A stretch of 64,000 nucleotides of DNA from Alphaproteobacteria bacterium (lineage in GTDB: Bacteria; Pseudomonadota; Alphaproteobacteria; Micropepsales; Micropepsaceae), in the NCBI GenBank assembly GCA_947473475.1, contig CANJBZ010000007.1, positions 1 through 64,000 of the forward strand. The letters are read 5' to 3'. The translations under genes were made by a program, and so were the position numbers. Below are positions 1 to 9,275 of the stretch, one piece after another. Under the pieces are notes generated by a model that saw only the letters and a program-made list of their open reading frames with translations, did not search any database and was not told the origin of the DNA. Positions within the stretch are counted from its first letter, which is position 1. Each line of letters begins with the position of its first letter.

Positions 1-143
1 CTTCGCATGGCTCGGACGGTGCAGACGGCTCGCAAAGGATTGGGAGAACCTCAATCGAAAGGCGCGCGCATTCTTGCGCCTCGCCTCCATCAGGCTCATG
101 TTGAGAAAGCTATGCAATCCAACATGATCTTCCCGGACAGACT

Positions 144-320
144 CTAAGGACACCAAGGAGACACGAAGATCACGAAGTTTATTCCGTGCTTGTTAGGTCT
201 GCGAATGTGTCTAAGTGACTTATTCGGTTCTAAATCAGCCTCGACAAGAATGCTGGCGCGCAAGGCGCGCCAATTTTTCTTGGTGTCCTTTGTGTCTTCT
301 TCGTGTCCTTAGTGGTTCCG
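144..320. repeat. Long inverted-repeat hairpin element, copy 1
   Basis: Imperfect inverted repeat built of GGACAC, AAGGAGACAC and ACGAAG words: left arm 144-177, right arm about 279-316. A second, shorter-looped copy lies at 39291-39390 after an unrelated gene. It sits in the 3' gap behind the TRAP binding-protein gene. The first 147 bases of the window hold an open frame without a recognisable product; otherwise the gap from 1 to 354 holds only this element. Confidence 0.7.
254..278 (+). terminator. Terminator-like hairpin with T run
   Basis: Perfect 8-bp arms TGGCGCGC / GCGCGCCA with a 3-base loop, followed by ATTTTTCTT. It would stop plus-strand transcription entering from the left edge. 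It lies inside the loop of the larger inverted repeat. Confidence 0.45.
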
Positions 321-354
321 CTTTTCTTTGCCCCGCTCCGCGAGAAAATAACTC

Positions 355-1347
355 CTATCCGAGTTTACCGACGTTCCCCTCAAGCAGGTCCCAGGCGCGT
401 TGGCCGATATGGGCTTTCCACTTCGGATAGTACGGCACGAGCGCGGGGCGGAAGGATGCCTTGTCCGCCTCGTTAAAGGTCATGCCCTTCTTCACCAAGT
501 CGGTGCGCAGTTCATCGTTCAGTCTGTCGGTATCCGCGCGCTGCAGGGCCACGAACTTGCGCGTGTTCGTTTCGATCACACGCTGCACATCCGGCGGCAA
601 TCCTTGCCATACTTTCATACTCGCGAGCATGTTGTAGCCTGACCAGGAATGGTCCGTGACGCTGGCGTATTTTTGAAATTCGTAAAATTTGAACAGCTCG
701 ACGACATCCCACGGATCGTCCTGCGCTTCGACCATGCCGCTCTTAAGCGCGTCATAGGTGCGCGTCAGGTTCATGGTGAAGACTTGCGCGCCCAGCGAGC
801 GGAAGAAATCCTGATACACGGTCGAACCGGGTATCCGCATCTTCAGCCCTTGCAGGTCGGCGGCATTGCGGATCGGCTTTGTCGTGCAGGTGATCTGGTG
901 CATGCCGTTTTCGAAACAGCCACCCGGAATGGCATAGACGCCTTTCGCGCGCAGCTCTTGCGTCAGATAGGCGCCTAGATCGCCGTCCATGGCTTTGTAG
1001 ACCTGCTGCGGATTGCGAAAGCCATAGGGCGTGGCCTGCACGTCGGCGGCCGGCAACATGGCCGACAAGCCATTACCAGCGAGAGTCATAAATGCGAGCC
1101 CGCCGCCGACCAGCGTATCGAGTCCGGCATCGCCGCGTGAAATCTGCACATCGACGCGACCATTGGTTTCCGCTTTCACCGCAGCCCACATTTCCGTGGC
1201 GCGCTTATGCAGCGGGCTTTCCACCGGCAGATTGTGGTTGTGCTTCAGCGTGATTTCCGCCGCTTGGGTTTTGCGCACGATCAGCGTCACGCCTGCGGCG
1301 GCAATGCCAAGATTCACATGACGGCGAGTCAATCGCGAACGGATCAT
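355..1347 (-). CDS. dctP: TRAP transporter substrate-binding protein, DctP family
   Basis: Periplasmic solute-binding protein of TRAP carriers, which usually bind carboxylates. The 330-residue length is normal. The N-terminus has a Tat-like TRR stretch before a hydrophobic segment ending near AEITLK, and the family pattern GLKMRIPG...LGAQVFTMNLTRTYDAL...VEAQDDP near residues 165-215 is clear. The ATG at 1347 follows GGGAGGG. It is last in a minus-strand set with a carrier and a CoA-transferase. No DctQ or DctM membrane gene is present in the window, so it is an orphan binding protein here; it may serve a permease elsewhere or have been recruited by the neighbouring AtoE-type carrier (inference). 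Confidence 0.9.
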   Translation of the reverse strand: MIRSRLTRRHVNLGIAAAGVTLIVRKTQAAEITLKHNHNLPVESPLHKRATEMWAAVKAETNGRVDVQISRGDAGLDTLVGGGLAFMTLAGNGLSAMLPAADVQATPYGFRNPQQVYKAMDGDLGAYLTQELRAKGVYAIPGGCFENGMHQITCTTKPIRNAADLQGLKMRIPGSTVYQDFFRSLGAQVFTMNLTRTYDALKSGMVEAQDDPWDVVELFKFYEFQKYASVTDHSWSGYNMLASMKVWQGLPPDVQRVIETNTRKFVALQRADTDRLNDELRTDLVKKGMTFNEADKASFRPALVPYYPKWKAHIGQRAWDLLEGNVGKLG

Positions 1348-1381
1348 GATGCCCTCCCGAGGCGGAAACGATTTTCGAAGA

Positions 1382-2731
1382 TTAGATCAAAAGCAGCAAC
1401 GCCGCGCCATAGATCACCGTGGCCACGATGAAGGTGACCACGGTAAATCCCATGACACGCTGAATGCCAATCCCTGCGATCGCCACCGCCGGCAGCGCCC
1501 AGAAGGGCTGCAGCATATTGGCGACCTGCTCGCCCATGGCGACGGCCATCGTGGTCGCGGACACCGAGCCATTCAAAGCGACCGCGGCGGGGATGGTGAA
1601 GGGGCCTTGGACCGCCCAATGGCCTCCGCCGCTGGGGATGACCAGCGAGATGAAGATGGAGGAAATAAAGCTCAGGATCGGCAGGCTGAACGCGGATGCC
1701 GACGCCGCGATGGAGGCGGAAATCTGCTGCGCCAAGCCGGTTGTGGTCATGATTCCCATGATGCCGCCATAGATCGGATATTGCAGGATCATCGAGCCGG
1801 TCTGCTTCGCCGCGCTTTTCACGGCGTCGGCAAAATTCAGTGGCGAACCGTGCAGCGCCAATCCCGCGATCAGAAAAATGAAAATCACCAGATTGGCATC
1901 GACCGTCAGACGCCCGCGATAAAATGCCGTCGCGATATAGGCGATGCCCGCCGCAACAAGGAACCAACTGCCAATCGGCGAATGCTCGATGCGCCGCGCC
2001 AGCAGATTGGAGCGCGTGATCGCCTTCAGCGGTGGTTCCACGGGCGGAACGAAAACCTGTGTCTCATGTTCGTTCGGACGCATGCGTATCAGAACAAACG
2101 GCATAACGAGCAGAACGAGCAATGTCGGGATGATATTCAGCGGCGTGAAGATCGACTGGCTATACGGCAGGATATGCCCAGTTACCTTTTCCACAATATT
2201 CAGCGCGCTGCCCGGCGAGGCTTGCGACAGCGGAATCGAGCCCGAAGGCCCGCTGTCATAAATCACGAAACCGGAATAGGCGGCTGCCACCAGCCAGGCG
2301 AAATCGACGCGCACCTGCTTGGCGACTTCGCGCGCCAGCACGGCGCCCACCACAAGACCGAAACCCCAATTGATCCACGAGGCGGCCGCCGCGGTAAGAA
2401 ACGTCGTCACAACGGCTTGGTTCGGTGTGCGGATAGCCGCGACAATCGTTTTCAAGCCACGCTGGACCGGCGGCGTGTGGGCAAGCGTGTGACCCGATAC
2501 CAGGATCAGGATCATCTGGAACGCGAAGCCCAGGATTCCGAACATGCCCGTATACCACGAGGTCACGATCACCTCGGGCGTACCCATCGGGGCGAAGATC
2601 GCCGCGGCCAAAGCGACAACCGCCGTCAGCATGATCGCCAGCACGAAAGCATCGGGCATCCATCGCTCGAACAGGTCCACCGAGACGGAGGTGAAGCTGC
2701 GCTTGGCAATCCCGGCGCTCTGGGTACTCAC
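1382..2731 (-). CDS. atoE: Short-chain fatty acid transporter, AtoE family
   Basis: Integral inner-membrane carrier of the short-chain fatty acid transporter family, about 449 residues with roughly ten hydrophobic helices. The family's SGGGHWAVQGP segment and the WINWGFGLVVGA segment are visible. I chose the GTG at 2731 (VSTQSAGIAK): its first bases overlap the stop of the upstream CoA-transferase as GTGA, the longer upstream reading is low-complexity and antisense-like, and the family begins near here. Coupled translation with a CaiB/BaiF CoA-transferase suggests uptake of a short acid followed by CoA activation or exchange. The exact substrate cannot be read from sequence. Confidence 0.88.
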   Translation of the reverse strand: MSTQSAGIAKRSFTSVSVDLFERWMPDAFVLAIMLTAVVALAAAIFAPMGTPEVIVTSWYTGMFGILGFAFQMILILVSGHTLAHTPPVQRGLKTIVAAIRTPNQAVVTTFLTAAAASWINWGFGLVVGAVLAREVAKQVRVDFAWLVAAAYSGFVIYDSGPSGSIPLSQASPGSALNIVEKVTGHILPYSQSIFTPLNIIPTLLVLLVMPFVLIRMRPNEHETQVFVPPVEPPLKAITRSNLLARRIEHSPIGSWFLVAAGIAYIATAFYRGRLTVDANLVIFIFLIAGLALHGSPLNFADAVKSAAKQTGSMILQYPIYGGIMGIMTTTGLAQQISASIAASASAFSLPILSFISSIFISLVIPSGGGHWAVQGPFTIPAAVALNGSVSATTMAVAMGEQVANMLQPFWALPAVAIAGIGIQRVMGFTVVTFIVATVIYGAALLLLI

Positions 2732-3939
2732 AGACAGCCCCCTTCGGCCCGCAATTTCGCGATGGCCTCCGTGTCGAGCCCGGCTTGACGAAGGATGTCG
2801 TCGGTGTGCTGGCCGAGCGTTGGCGCAGGCGTGCGCCACACACCGGGCGTGCCGGACAGACGCGGCACGATATTGTGCATCGGAAGCGAACCCAGTTCCG
2901 GGTCTTCCACATCGACAATGATTTGGCGTTCGCGGAAATGCGGGTCCTCCACGGCGTCGTCGATGTTGTAGACGGGGCCGACGGTGACGCCCGCAGCCCG
3001 CATCTGTGTCAACGACTCATCGCGCGTCTTGGTGACAAACCATGCGCCGACCGCCTCATCGACCAGCGGCCGGTTGCGGACACGATCGGTATTGGTGCGG
3101 AAGCGCGGGTCTTCGATCATGCCCGCCCGGCCGATTGTTTCAAAAAGGCGGCGCGCCATGGCCTGCGTCGATCCGGAGAGCGCAATATATTTGCCATCGG
3201 CACAGCGGTAGATATTGCGCGGCGCGGTAATGTTCGAGCCGTTTCCGGTGCGCTGCTTCACCTCGCCTGTGCGCTGGTAAATGGCGGCTTCGGGGCCAAG
3301 CGTCGAAAACAAAGGTTCCAGCAGCGACAGATCGATTACCTGTCCCTTGCCGGCCTGATTGCGCGCAAAAAGTGCTGTCACCGTCGCCATCGCGCCGGAC
3401 AATCCGGCGATCATATCGGCAAGCGCAAGCGGCGGAAGTACGGGTTCGCGATCTGGGAACCCGGTGCGGGCCGCCAAGCCGCTCATCGCTTCGATCAAGG
3501 TGCCGAATCCGGGAAGCTCCGCATACGGCCCGGTTTGGCCAAACCCGGAAATGCGCACGACGATCAGCCGTGGATTGCGCGCAAGCAGCGCGTCGGGGGC
3601 GAGTCCCATTTTCTCCAGCGTACCGGGGCGGTAGTTCTCGATAAAAACATCCGCCGTTTCGATCAGGCGAAGCAGCGCAGCTTTTGCGTCCGCATTGCGC
3701 AGATCGAGCGCGGCGGAAAACTTATTGCGGCAATAAGTTTTCCAGAACAGCTGCTCGCCGCCATCCAGCCACGCGCGCAAGGGATCGCCTTCCAGCGGCT
3801 CGATCTTGATGACGTCCGCGCCGAAATCGGCGAGTTGCAGGGACAGCATGTTGCCTGACACCAAACGCGAAAGATCGAGCACGCGGATACCCGCAAGCGG
3901 ACCTTTCGCGTCAGGCGAAAAGCGAATCGTGTTTGCCAA
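2728..3939 (-). CDS. CaiB/BaiF family CoA-transferase (family III)
   Basis: Moves CoA between acyl-CoA and a free acid. Family III hallmarks are present: GIRVLDLSRLVSGN at the N-terminus, DVIKIEPLEGDPLR, FIENYRPGTLEKMG and GPYAELPGFG. Length 403 fits the family. The start appears to be TTG at 3939 with a weak ribosome site; no better start exists before the conserved N-terminus. The stop overlaps the GTG of the AtoE-type carrier. Substrate unknown; candidates are formyl-, succinyl- or carnitine-type transferases, which cannot be separated by eye. Confidence 0.9.
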   Translation of the reverse strand: MANTIRFSPDAKGPLAGIRVLDLSRLVSGNMLSLQLADFGADVIKIEPLEGDPLRAWLDGGEQLFWKTYCRNKFSAALDLRNADAKAALLRLIETADVFIENYRPGTLEKMGLAPDALLARNPRLIVVRISGFGQTGPYAELPGFGTLIEAMSGLAARTGFPDREPVLPPLALADMIAGLSGAMATVTALFARNQAGKGQVIDLSLLEPLFSTLGPEAAIYQRTGEVKQRTGNGSNITAPRNIYRCADGKYIALSGSTQAMARRLFETIGRAGMIEDPRFRTNTDRVRNRPLVDEAVGAWFVTKTRDESLTQMRAAGVTVGPVYNIDDAVEDPHFRERQIIVDVEDPELGSLPMHNIVPRLSGTPGVWRTPAPTLGQHTDDILRQAGLDTEAIAKLRAEGGCL

Positions 3940-3963
3940 TGTATGTCTCTGGCGGCCTTGCGT

Positions 3964-4395
3964 TCAGCCGATGAGTTTCGCGCTGAGCGTAATTTCCGTG
4001 CCGGGGGCAAGCAGTCGCGAAATCGGGCAGTCGCGCTTGGCATTCTCCGCAAGTTGTTGGAACGCGGCCTCGTCGATGCCGGGCACTTCCGCTTCGGTGG
4101 TCAGGTCGATGCGCGTGACGCTGAATCCCGCAGCGGTCTTTTCAAAATTCAGCTTCGCCGTGGTGTACACGCGCTTTGGCGGCGTGCCGGCTTTGCCGAG
4201 GCCCGCGGACAGCGCCATGGAGAAACACCCCGCATGGGCGGCGGCAATGAGTTCTTCGGGGTTTGTCCCGGCGCCGTCTTCGAAGCGGGACTTGAAGGAA
4301 TACGGCCCATCATAGGCGCCGCTTCCAAGTTTCATATGGCCCGAGCCGTCCTGCAGCCCGCCCTTCCATTCTGCTTCCGCCGTGCGCTGTACCAT
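3964..4395 (-). CDS. osmC: OsmC family peroxiredoxin-like protein
   Basis: Cytosolic OsmC/Ohr-family protein, which reduces organic hydroperoxides with paired cysteines. The 143-residue product has the GTNPEELIAAAHAGCFSMAL segment with the first Cys and a second Cys in AKRDCPISRLL, as expected of the OsmC branch. The ATG at 4395 follows GGGAGAA; the longer frame up to 4455 has no ribosome site. It lies 24 bases before the CoA-transferase start, so it is probably cotranscribed. Its presence in a carrier/CoA-transferase set is unusual. Confidence 0.9.
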   Translation of the reverse strand: MVQRTAEAEWKGGLQDGSGHMKLGSGAYDGPYSFKSRFEDGAGTNPEELIAAAHAGCFSMALSAGLGKAGTPPKRVYTTAKLNFEKTAAGFSVTRIDLTTEAEVPGIDEAAFQQLAENAKRDCPISRLLAPGTEITLSAKLIG

Positions 4396-4506
4396 TGTGT
4401 TCTCCCTAATGTTGGGGCGGATATTGCCCGGAAATGACGCGATCGCAAACCGCAAACGGTGCGTTCACAGCGGCTTCCACGCAAAGTTGCGGAACAGGTA
4501 CCGGCG

Positions 4507-4914
4507 TCAGGCCGGTTTGAGCTTCTTCTGCACGCGGTCGTCGAAGCGGGCGACGTTGACAATGACCCGCCGGTGCGTGCCCCCGCCAATCGGCTCACGC
4601 TCATCATGGGCTTCGACGTGAAACGCCATGGTGCGGCCTTCGATCCCCATGAGTTCCGCTGTGGCGCGCACCCGCATGCCGATGGGCGTCGCTGCAAAAT
4701 GCCGGACGTCCAGTTGAATGCCCAAGCTTTGGTGGCCGGCGGGCAAAAGGTGTTCCACCGCGGCCAGCGCGGCCGCCTCGATAAGGTTGATCATCACGGG
4801 TGTGGCAAGCACGGGAACAACGCCGCTGCCGACGCTTGGCGCTGTATGCTCCTGGGCCACGAGCAGCTCAGCGGACCCTTTGAGGCCGGATGTCAGGCGG
4901 GAAAGATCAAGCAT
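4507..4914 (-). CDS. Thioesterase, FlK-like hotdog family
   Basis: Hotdog-fold acyl-CoA thioesterase of the fluoroacetyl-CoA thioesterase-like group, 135 residues. Diagnostic stretches are VPVLATPVMINLIEAAA and the basic RHFAATPIGMRVRATAEL segment. The ATG at 4914 follows GGAG; the upstream extension to 5106 lies in the divergent promoter region and is not protein-like. First gene of the minus-strand set, so the set could uptake, activate and deacylate a short acid (inference). Confidence 0.85.
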   Translation of the reverse strand: MLDLSRLTSGLKGSAELLVAQEHTAPSVGSGVVPVLATPVMINLIEAAALAAVEHLLPAGHQSLGIQLDVRHFAATPIGMRVRATAELMGIEGRTMAFHVEAHDEREPIGGGTHRRVIVNVARFDDRVQKKLKPA

Positions 4915-5039
4915 GAGAAGGCTCCGGCGCAGCGGGTTCACGCATAGAGCCGAAGCAACGCAACCGCAATATGTGTATAGTGCGGCTTGGCGCCATGGGG
5001 AAAACCCCGGGGCCTGGCGATCACGGGAGGGTATGCAAC

Positions 5040-6440
5040 ATGCTGCGCAAATCGGCACTTGGAACGGTTGGTCTTTCGCTCGTGGGGCTGTGCGCTCTGG
5101 CGACACCCGGCCAGGCCCAAATGGGCGGCCAGAACGGCGCCCCCTGGCGCGGAGCCGGGACGCAGCCCTGTTTCTCGCCCATCGACAATGCTGCCAACAA
5201 ATGCGGTCCAGCGGCGGAAACGGTGGCGGTGAAAGCGGGGCGGCTGTTCGACAGCAAGACCGCGCAAATGCTCACCAACCAAATCATCCTGCTGCAAGGC
5301 GAGCGCATCACCGAGGTCGGGCCCGTGGCGCAGGTCCGCATTCCGGCGGGCGCGCAAGTGATCGACCTGTCGAACCAAACGGTTCTGCCTGGATTGATCG
5401 ACCTGCATACGCATATGTTCAACACGCCTAAGCCCGGCATGTCGCGCGAGTTGTCCACGCTGGTGGCCATTCAGAACACGCAAGCTGACCTGCGGGCCGG
5501 CTTTACGGCCGTGCGCGATATGGGCACGCATGGCAACGGCTATGCCGACGTCGACATCAGGAATGCCATCAACAAGGGGCTGATCGATGGCCCGCGTGCG
5601 CAAGTTTCGACGCGCGGTATTGTCTGGAGCGGTGCTGCCAATGCAGAACCGGACAATGCCCTTGCCAGCACCGTTGTGCGCAATGCGGATGAAGCGCGTG
5701 CCGCGGTGCGCGATCAAATCCAGCACGGCGCCGATTGGATCAAAGTGTACCCGACGGGCGCCTATTCCTTCGCTCCGGACGGTCAGGCGCAATATGTGCT
5801 GACCTATCCGATGCCGGTGCTGCAGGCCCTGATCGATGAGACCCATCGTTTGGGCCACAAGACGGCCTGCCATGTTTACGGCGGCGATGGGCAGAAGAAC
5901 GCGATTGTTGCCGGTTGCGATTCCATCGAGCACGCCTTCGGCCTGGATCAGGAACAGGCGAACATGATGGTCGCCAAGAGGCTTACCTACGATCCGACGC
6001 TGCAGCGTTACACCGAGCCGTATATGGACGATAACGACCGCAAATCGACCGGCGGCAAATACCGGATGATCCCGATCTTCGAAAAAGCCGTCACCATGGC
6101 CTCCAACACGCGGGGGCTGAAAATCACGGTCGGCAGCGGTGTGGATGGCGCGACGTTCCCGCACGGCACGCAGGCGCTGGAATACATCGCGCTGGTGAAA
6201 CAGGCGCATCTGACGCCGGCGCGCGTTCTTCAGGCAGGCACCATGAACAATGCGGAAGTGCTGGGCTGGGATAAGGACATCGGCAGCATCGAAAAAGGCA
6301 AATACGCCGATCTCGTCGCCATGGCCGGCGATCCCCTGGCGGACATCACCGAGCTGCAGCGCGTCGCCTTTGTCATGAAGGGCGGCAAGATCATCCGTAA
6401 CGATCTGTTGCCGCGCGCGACCCAAACAGCGACGCGTTAA
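5040..6440 (+). CDS. Secreted amidohydrolase (prolidase-like subgroup)
   Basis: Metal-dependent amidohydrolase, 466 residues, with a Sec signal peptide ending near PGQAQ. Metal and catalytic residues are all visible: HTH in LPGLIDLHTHMF, Lys in DWIKVYPTGAY, His in ACHVYGG, His in CDSIEHAFG and Asp in GSGVDGATFPHG. The C-terminal GSIEKGKYADLVAM stretch is the composite sandwich domain typical of the family. ATG at 5040 sits behind GGGAGG. It is paralogous to the gene at 14436-15779, which lacks the Asp. Likely substrates are X-Pro dipeptides or N-acyl amino acids; not decidable here. Confidence 0.88.
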   Translation: MLRKSALGTVGLSLVGLCALATPGQAQMGGQNGAPWRGAGTQPCFSPIDNAANKCGPAAETVAVKAGRLFDSKTAQMLTNQIILLQGERITEVGPVAQVRIPAGAQVIDLSNQTVLPGLIDLHTHMFNTPKPGMSRELSTLVAIQNTQADLRAGFTAVRDMGTHGNGYADVDIRNAINKGLIDGPRAQVSTRGIVWSGAANAEPDNALASTVVRNADEARAAVRDQIQHGADWIKVYPTGAYSFAPDGQAQYVLTYPMPVLQALIDETHRLGHKTACHVYGGDGQKNAIVAGCDSIEHAFGLDQEQANMMVAKRLTYDPTLQRYTEPYMDDNDRKSTGGKYRMIPIFEKAVTMASNTRGLKITVGSGVDGATFPHGTQALEYIALVKQAHLTPARVLQAGTMNNAEVLGWDKDIGSIEKGKYADLVAMAGDPLADITELQRVAFVMKGGKIIRNDLLPRATQTATR

Positions 6441-6452
6441 TTGCGCAAAACC

Positions 6453-6480
6453 CTGCTGTAGAACGGCCGGGATACAGCAG
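6453..6480 (+). terminator. Hairpin downstream of the amidohydrolase gene
   Basis: Perfect 8-bp arms CTGCTGTA / TACAGCAG around a 12-base GC-rich loop, 12 bases past the stop codon. It lacks a T run, so it may be an mRNA 3' stabiliser or a weak terminator. The rest of the gap to 6647 holds no gene I can support. Confidence 0.3.
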
Positions 6481-6647
6481 CCGTAGCCCTAATTTTAACT
6501 GGAACCCGCTACAAGTGACCGGAAAACGGGCAGTTAAGCGCGCCCGGTAACATTACTGTGCGGCCGTTCATATCGTTGCGGCAATTTCCGCGTGCGGGCA
6601 GGGGAAATCTGCCATAAAAATCCTGATCTTTTGTGCCGGGGGATACC

Positions 6648-8207
6648 GTGACATATGCAAGTTCCGTTGCCGAGCGGAAACGCGGTTTCGCCAATCTTTC
6701 GCCCCTGGCGCTGTTGCTGGCAATCTGTTTCGCGGCAGCCATCATTATCTGGAATCTTGCGTTTGTGGGTTTCATCTCCAGTGACGATGTCAGCTATCTG
6801 GGCAACGCGCGGGACTGGTTGAATCGTTTCCCCAACGTTCCCGATAGCCACTGGGGCGTCCGCCACACCGTCGTTCTGCCGATTGCCGCCAGCATCGCGA
6901 TTTTTGGCGAAAGCGAGCGCGCTCTAGCCCTGCCGAGCCTCTTCTATCAACTCGCGCTCGTCGGCGTGACGGTCTGTTTTGTCTATCGCGCCGCCGGCAT
7001 CGTCGCGGCCTCAATGGTCGGGGCTCTGGTCCTGACGCTGCCATTGTATGCACTGAACTCCAGCATCGCCAACGCCGATACGCCTGAACTTCTGTTCGCC
7101 ACTCTGTCGTTCTGGCTGTTCATGCTGGCGACCGAACGCAAGGACAACGTTCTCTTACTGTTCGGCGCGGGTCTGTCCGCCGCATTTGCTGTGATGACGC
7201 GCGAGAGCGCCATCGCTCTGCTGTTCTTTTACTCCGTACTTTTCCTAGCGGGCTACGGTATGTCACGCTGGCGCTACTGGATCATGGCTGGCGCGTTCCT
7301 GATCGTGGAAGGCAGCGAGATGCTGTACTACGCGCTGGCAGCAGGCGATCCGCTGCACCGTGTCAAGATCGTGCTGGAATCGGCCAGTACCGATTACCGT
7401 CCCCCCGCGAACGGTCTTGAATTCGACTATAAGGGCGCCGTCCGCATCAGTCCTCTGATCGACTGGGCGCTGCCCATCGTTACACGCGTGGACTTTGCCG
7501 CATTGTTCTACTTTACTGTTCCAGCGATTGGCTGGCTCTATATCACGCGCAAGAAGACCGGCCGCGCCATGACGACGGCACGAATGGCCTTCTGTCTTGC
7601 CGCCGTGTGGATCGTGTTCATCGCCTTTGCGCTGCGCAATGTTGGGCTCCAGCCGCGCTATTATTCCGTTCTGGCGCTGTCGGCGATCGTCGTGATTGGC
7701 ATCTGGCTTGGCTACGGCCTCTGGCCGAAATACCGAAAGCAGGCCGCGATCATTTTTGCGCTGGCGCTTGGTGGCAATCTGCTCGCGCTTTATGTTGCCA
7801 ACAAATCGCCCATGCCGGGTCCGCACGCGCTGGTGTCCTATTTATCCAGCAACGACGTGCAGAATCTGGTCATCGATCCGGAATTGTACAATCGCAGTGC
7901 GACCTTGCTTGGTTGGGCCGGGCAAAAAGGCCGTGTCAAGCGCACCACGCCCATGCCGGGCGATTTGGTTTTCCACGACGACTGGTCCTTTAACCGCTTG
8001 TGGTCGCCGCTCTCGGACAAAACCCGCAAGCCAGAGTTCACGCCGCGCGAAGGATGGACCGTGGTCTGGCGGCAGGACGCCAACAACAATTTGGTCGCGC
8101 GTCTGATGCAGACGGCACGGCTGGATAAGATTATCCCGCGTCCGATTTACGCACGCATCGTGGATCGTCGCCCGCCCGTCATCGTGTACCGGGTCGAGCA
8201 CAACTGA
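6648..8207 (+). CDS. GT-C type membrane glycosyltransferase (PMT/GT39-like)
   Basis: Multi-pass inner-membrane glycosyltransferase of about 519 residues with ten or more hydrophobic helices. The first periplasmic loop has the acidic SSDDVSYLGNARDW motif near residue 45, typical of enzymes using polyprenyl-phosphate sugars, followed by a conserved Arg-Glu (MTRESAIALL). I prefer GTG at 6648, five bases behind GGGGGA; a GTG at 6633 is the alternative. It converges with a GT2/GtrA gene group on the other strand, and may be the final transferase that uses their lipid-linked sugar (inference). Confidence 0.8.
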   Translation: MTYASSVAERKRGFANLSPLALLLAICFAAAIIIWNLAFVGFISSDDVSYLGNARDWLNRFPNVPDSHWGVRHTVVLPIAASIAIFGESERALALPSLFYQLALVGVTVCFVYRAAGIVAASMVGALVLTLPLYALNSSIANADTPELLFATLSFWLFMLATERKDNVLLLFGAGLSAAFAVMTRESAIALLFFYSVLFLAGYGMSRWRYWIMAGAFLIVEGSEMLYYALAAGDPLHRVKIVLESASTDYRPPANGLEFDYKGAVRISPLIDWALPIVTRVDFAALFYFTVPAIGWLYITRKKTGRAMTTARMAFCLAAVWIVFIAFALRNVGLQPRYYSVLALSAIVVIGIWLGYGLWPKYRKQAAIIFALALGGNLLALYVANKSPMPGPHALVSYLSSNDVQNLVIDPELYNRSATLLGWAGQKGRVKRTTPMPGDLVFHDDWSFNRLWSPLSDKTRKPEFTPREGWTVVWRQDANNNLVARLMQTARLDKIIPRPIYARIVDRRPPVIVYRVEHN

Positions 8208-8226
8208 AGGCGCGGGGGCGGCAGGC

Positions 8227-9138
8227 CTAACGCGTGCGGCGGTCGATCATGTCGGCTAGAAGCGCCATCATCAGCGTATTCAGCGTGAAAACCAGCAGCA
8301 GTACCGAGGTGTCCGCGAGGTTCTGCGTTATAAAAAGGTCCCTGGCGAGACTCAGCACGCTGAGGAGAAACAGCGCCAGTCCGACCGGAAAGAACACGCG
8401 CAACGGGGCAAAATACATGCCCGTCCGCATGATCAAAACGACGAACCGCAGCGTGTCGCGGATCGGTTTTATCTTGGATTTGCCGACGCGGTGCCGGTAG
8501 GAGATCGGGATGAACAGCACCGGGCGGTAGCTCGTCAGCATCGCCAGCGTAATCGTCAACGTGAAGCTGAACGTGTCGGGCAGGATGCCGAGATAGGTTT
8601 CCGCCACGTCTTTGCGAAAAACCCGCATGCCCGAATTGATATCGGGGATGGTTTGCCGCGCTATCCAAGAAGCCCAGACCCGCAGGAACGCCTTCGGAAT
8701 GGCGCGAACCTTGGAATAATCGACGTTATCTCCGGTACAGGCGCCGACCACCATGTCGTAATCCGCGCAAGCGTCAACGAGTTCGCGGACGCGCTCGTTC
8801 GGATAGGTGCCGTCCGCATCGGTGATGGCGATGTATTCGCCGGACGCGACGCGAATGCCGGTCTTCAGCGCCGCCCCATAGCCGCGATTGCGATCATGAT
8901 GCATGACCCGCAATCCCGGATGTTCGGCGGCATAACGATTGAGAATGGCGCCGGTCCCGTCGGTTGAGCCGTCATTGACAATAATCAGCTCAAAGTCGCC
9001 TTGCGGACCCAGCGTTTCCACGAAATGGGTCAGCGTCTCGGCAATCGCGCCTTCTTCGTTGTAGCAGGGCACAATGACGGAGAATCTAACCGCCGTACTC
9101 GCCACACGCGGCGTCCGTTCTGTTTCTGAAAGGGTCAT
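8227..9138 (-). CDS. Family 2 glycosyltransferase with C-terminal membrane helices (GtrB/DPM1-like)
   Basis: Makes a polyprenyl-phosphate sugar on the cytosolic face. 303 residues: GT-A domain with VPCYNEEGAIAETL, the NDGSTDGT motif and a DADGTYPN metal site, followed by two hydrophobic helices (roughly 235-295) that anchor it. It follows the methyltransferase and GtrA genes on the minus strand with a 137-base gap, and converges with the GT-C gene. The set resembles the GtrA-GtrB-GtrC arrangement that decorates O-antigen or other surface glycans. Confidence 0.88.
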   Translation of the reverse strand: MTLSETERTPRVASTAVRFSVIVPCYNEEGAIAETLTHFVETLGPQGDFELIIVNDGSTDGTGAILNRYAAEHPGLRVMHHDRNRGYGAALKTGIRVASGEYIAITDADGTYPNERVRELVDACADYDMVVGACTGDNVDYSKVRAIPKAFLRVWASWIARQTIPDINSGMRVFRKDVAETYLGILPDTFSFTLTITLAMLTSYRPVLFIPISYRHRVGKSKIKPIRDTLRFVVLIMRTGMYFAPLRVFFPVGLALFLLSVLSLARDLFITQNLADTSVLLLVFTLNTLMMALLADMIDRRTR

Positions 9139-9275
9139 CGCGCTCGCAGGTGTGGCTCTTAAGAAAATGGGGATATAGATTCGATTAACCCCATTATCCT
9201 TAACAAAGGCCTTACGGCAACGTCCGTGTGCTGCCTGACGGCGTTATGTTCGCTCCGAGGCGTGAAAACGCGCCG

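Noticed and set aside
1-147. Open frame entering from the left edge and ending at TAA 145-147
   Set aside because: Could be the end of a plus-strand gene, but the 48 residues show no family feature and there is no start or context.
1346-2788. Long plus-strand open frame of 480 codons opposite the AtoE-type carrier
   Set aside because: Arg/His/Gln-rich antisense shadow of a clear membrane protein gene in GC-rich DNA; no ribosome site and no motif.
4938-6425. Minus-strand frame of 495 codons opposite the amidohydrolase
   Set aside because: Shadow frame; the plus strand has ribosome site, signal peptide and all metal ligands.
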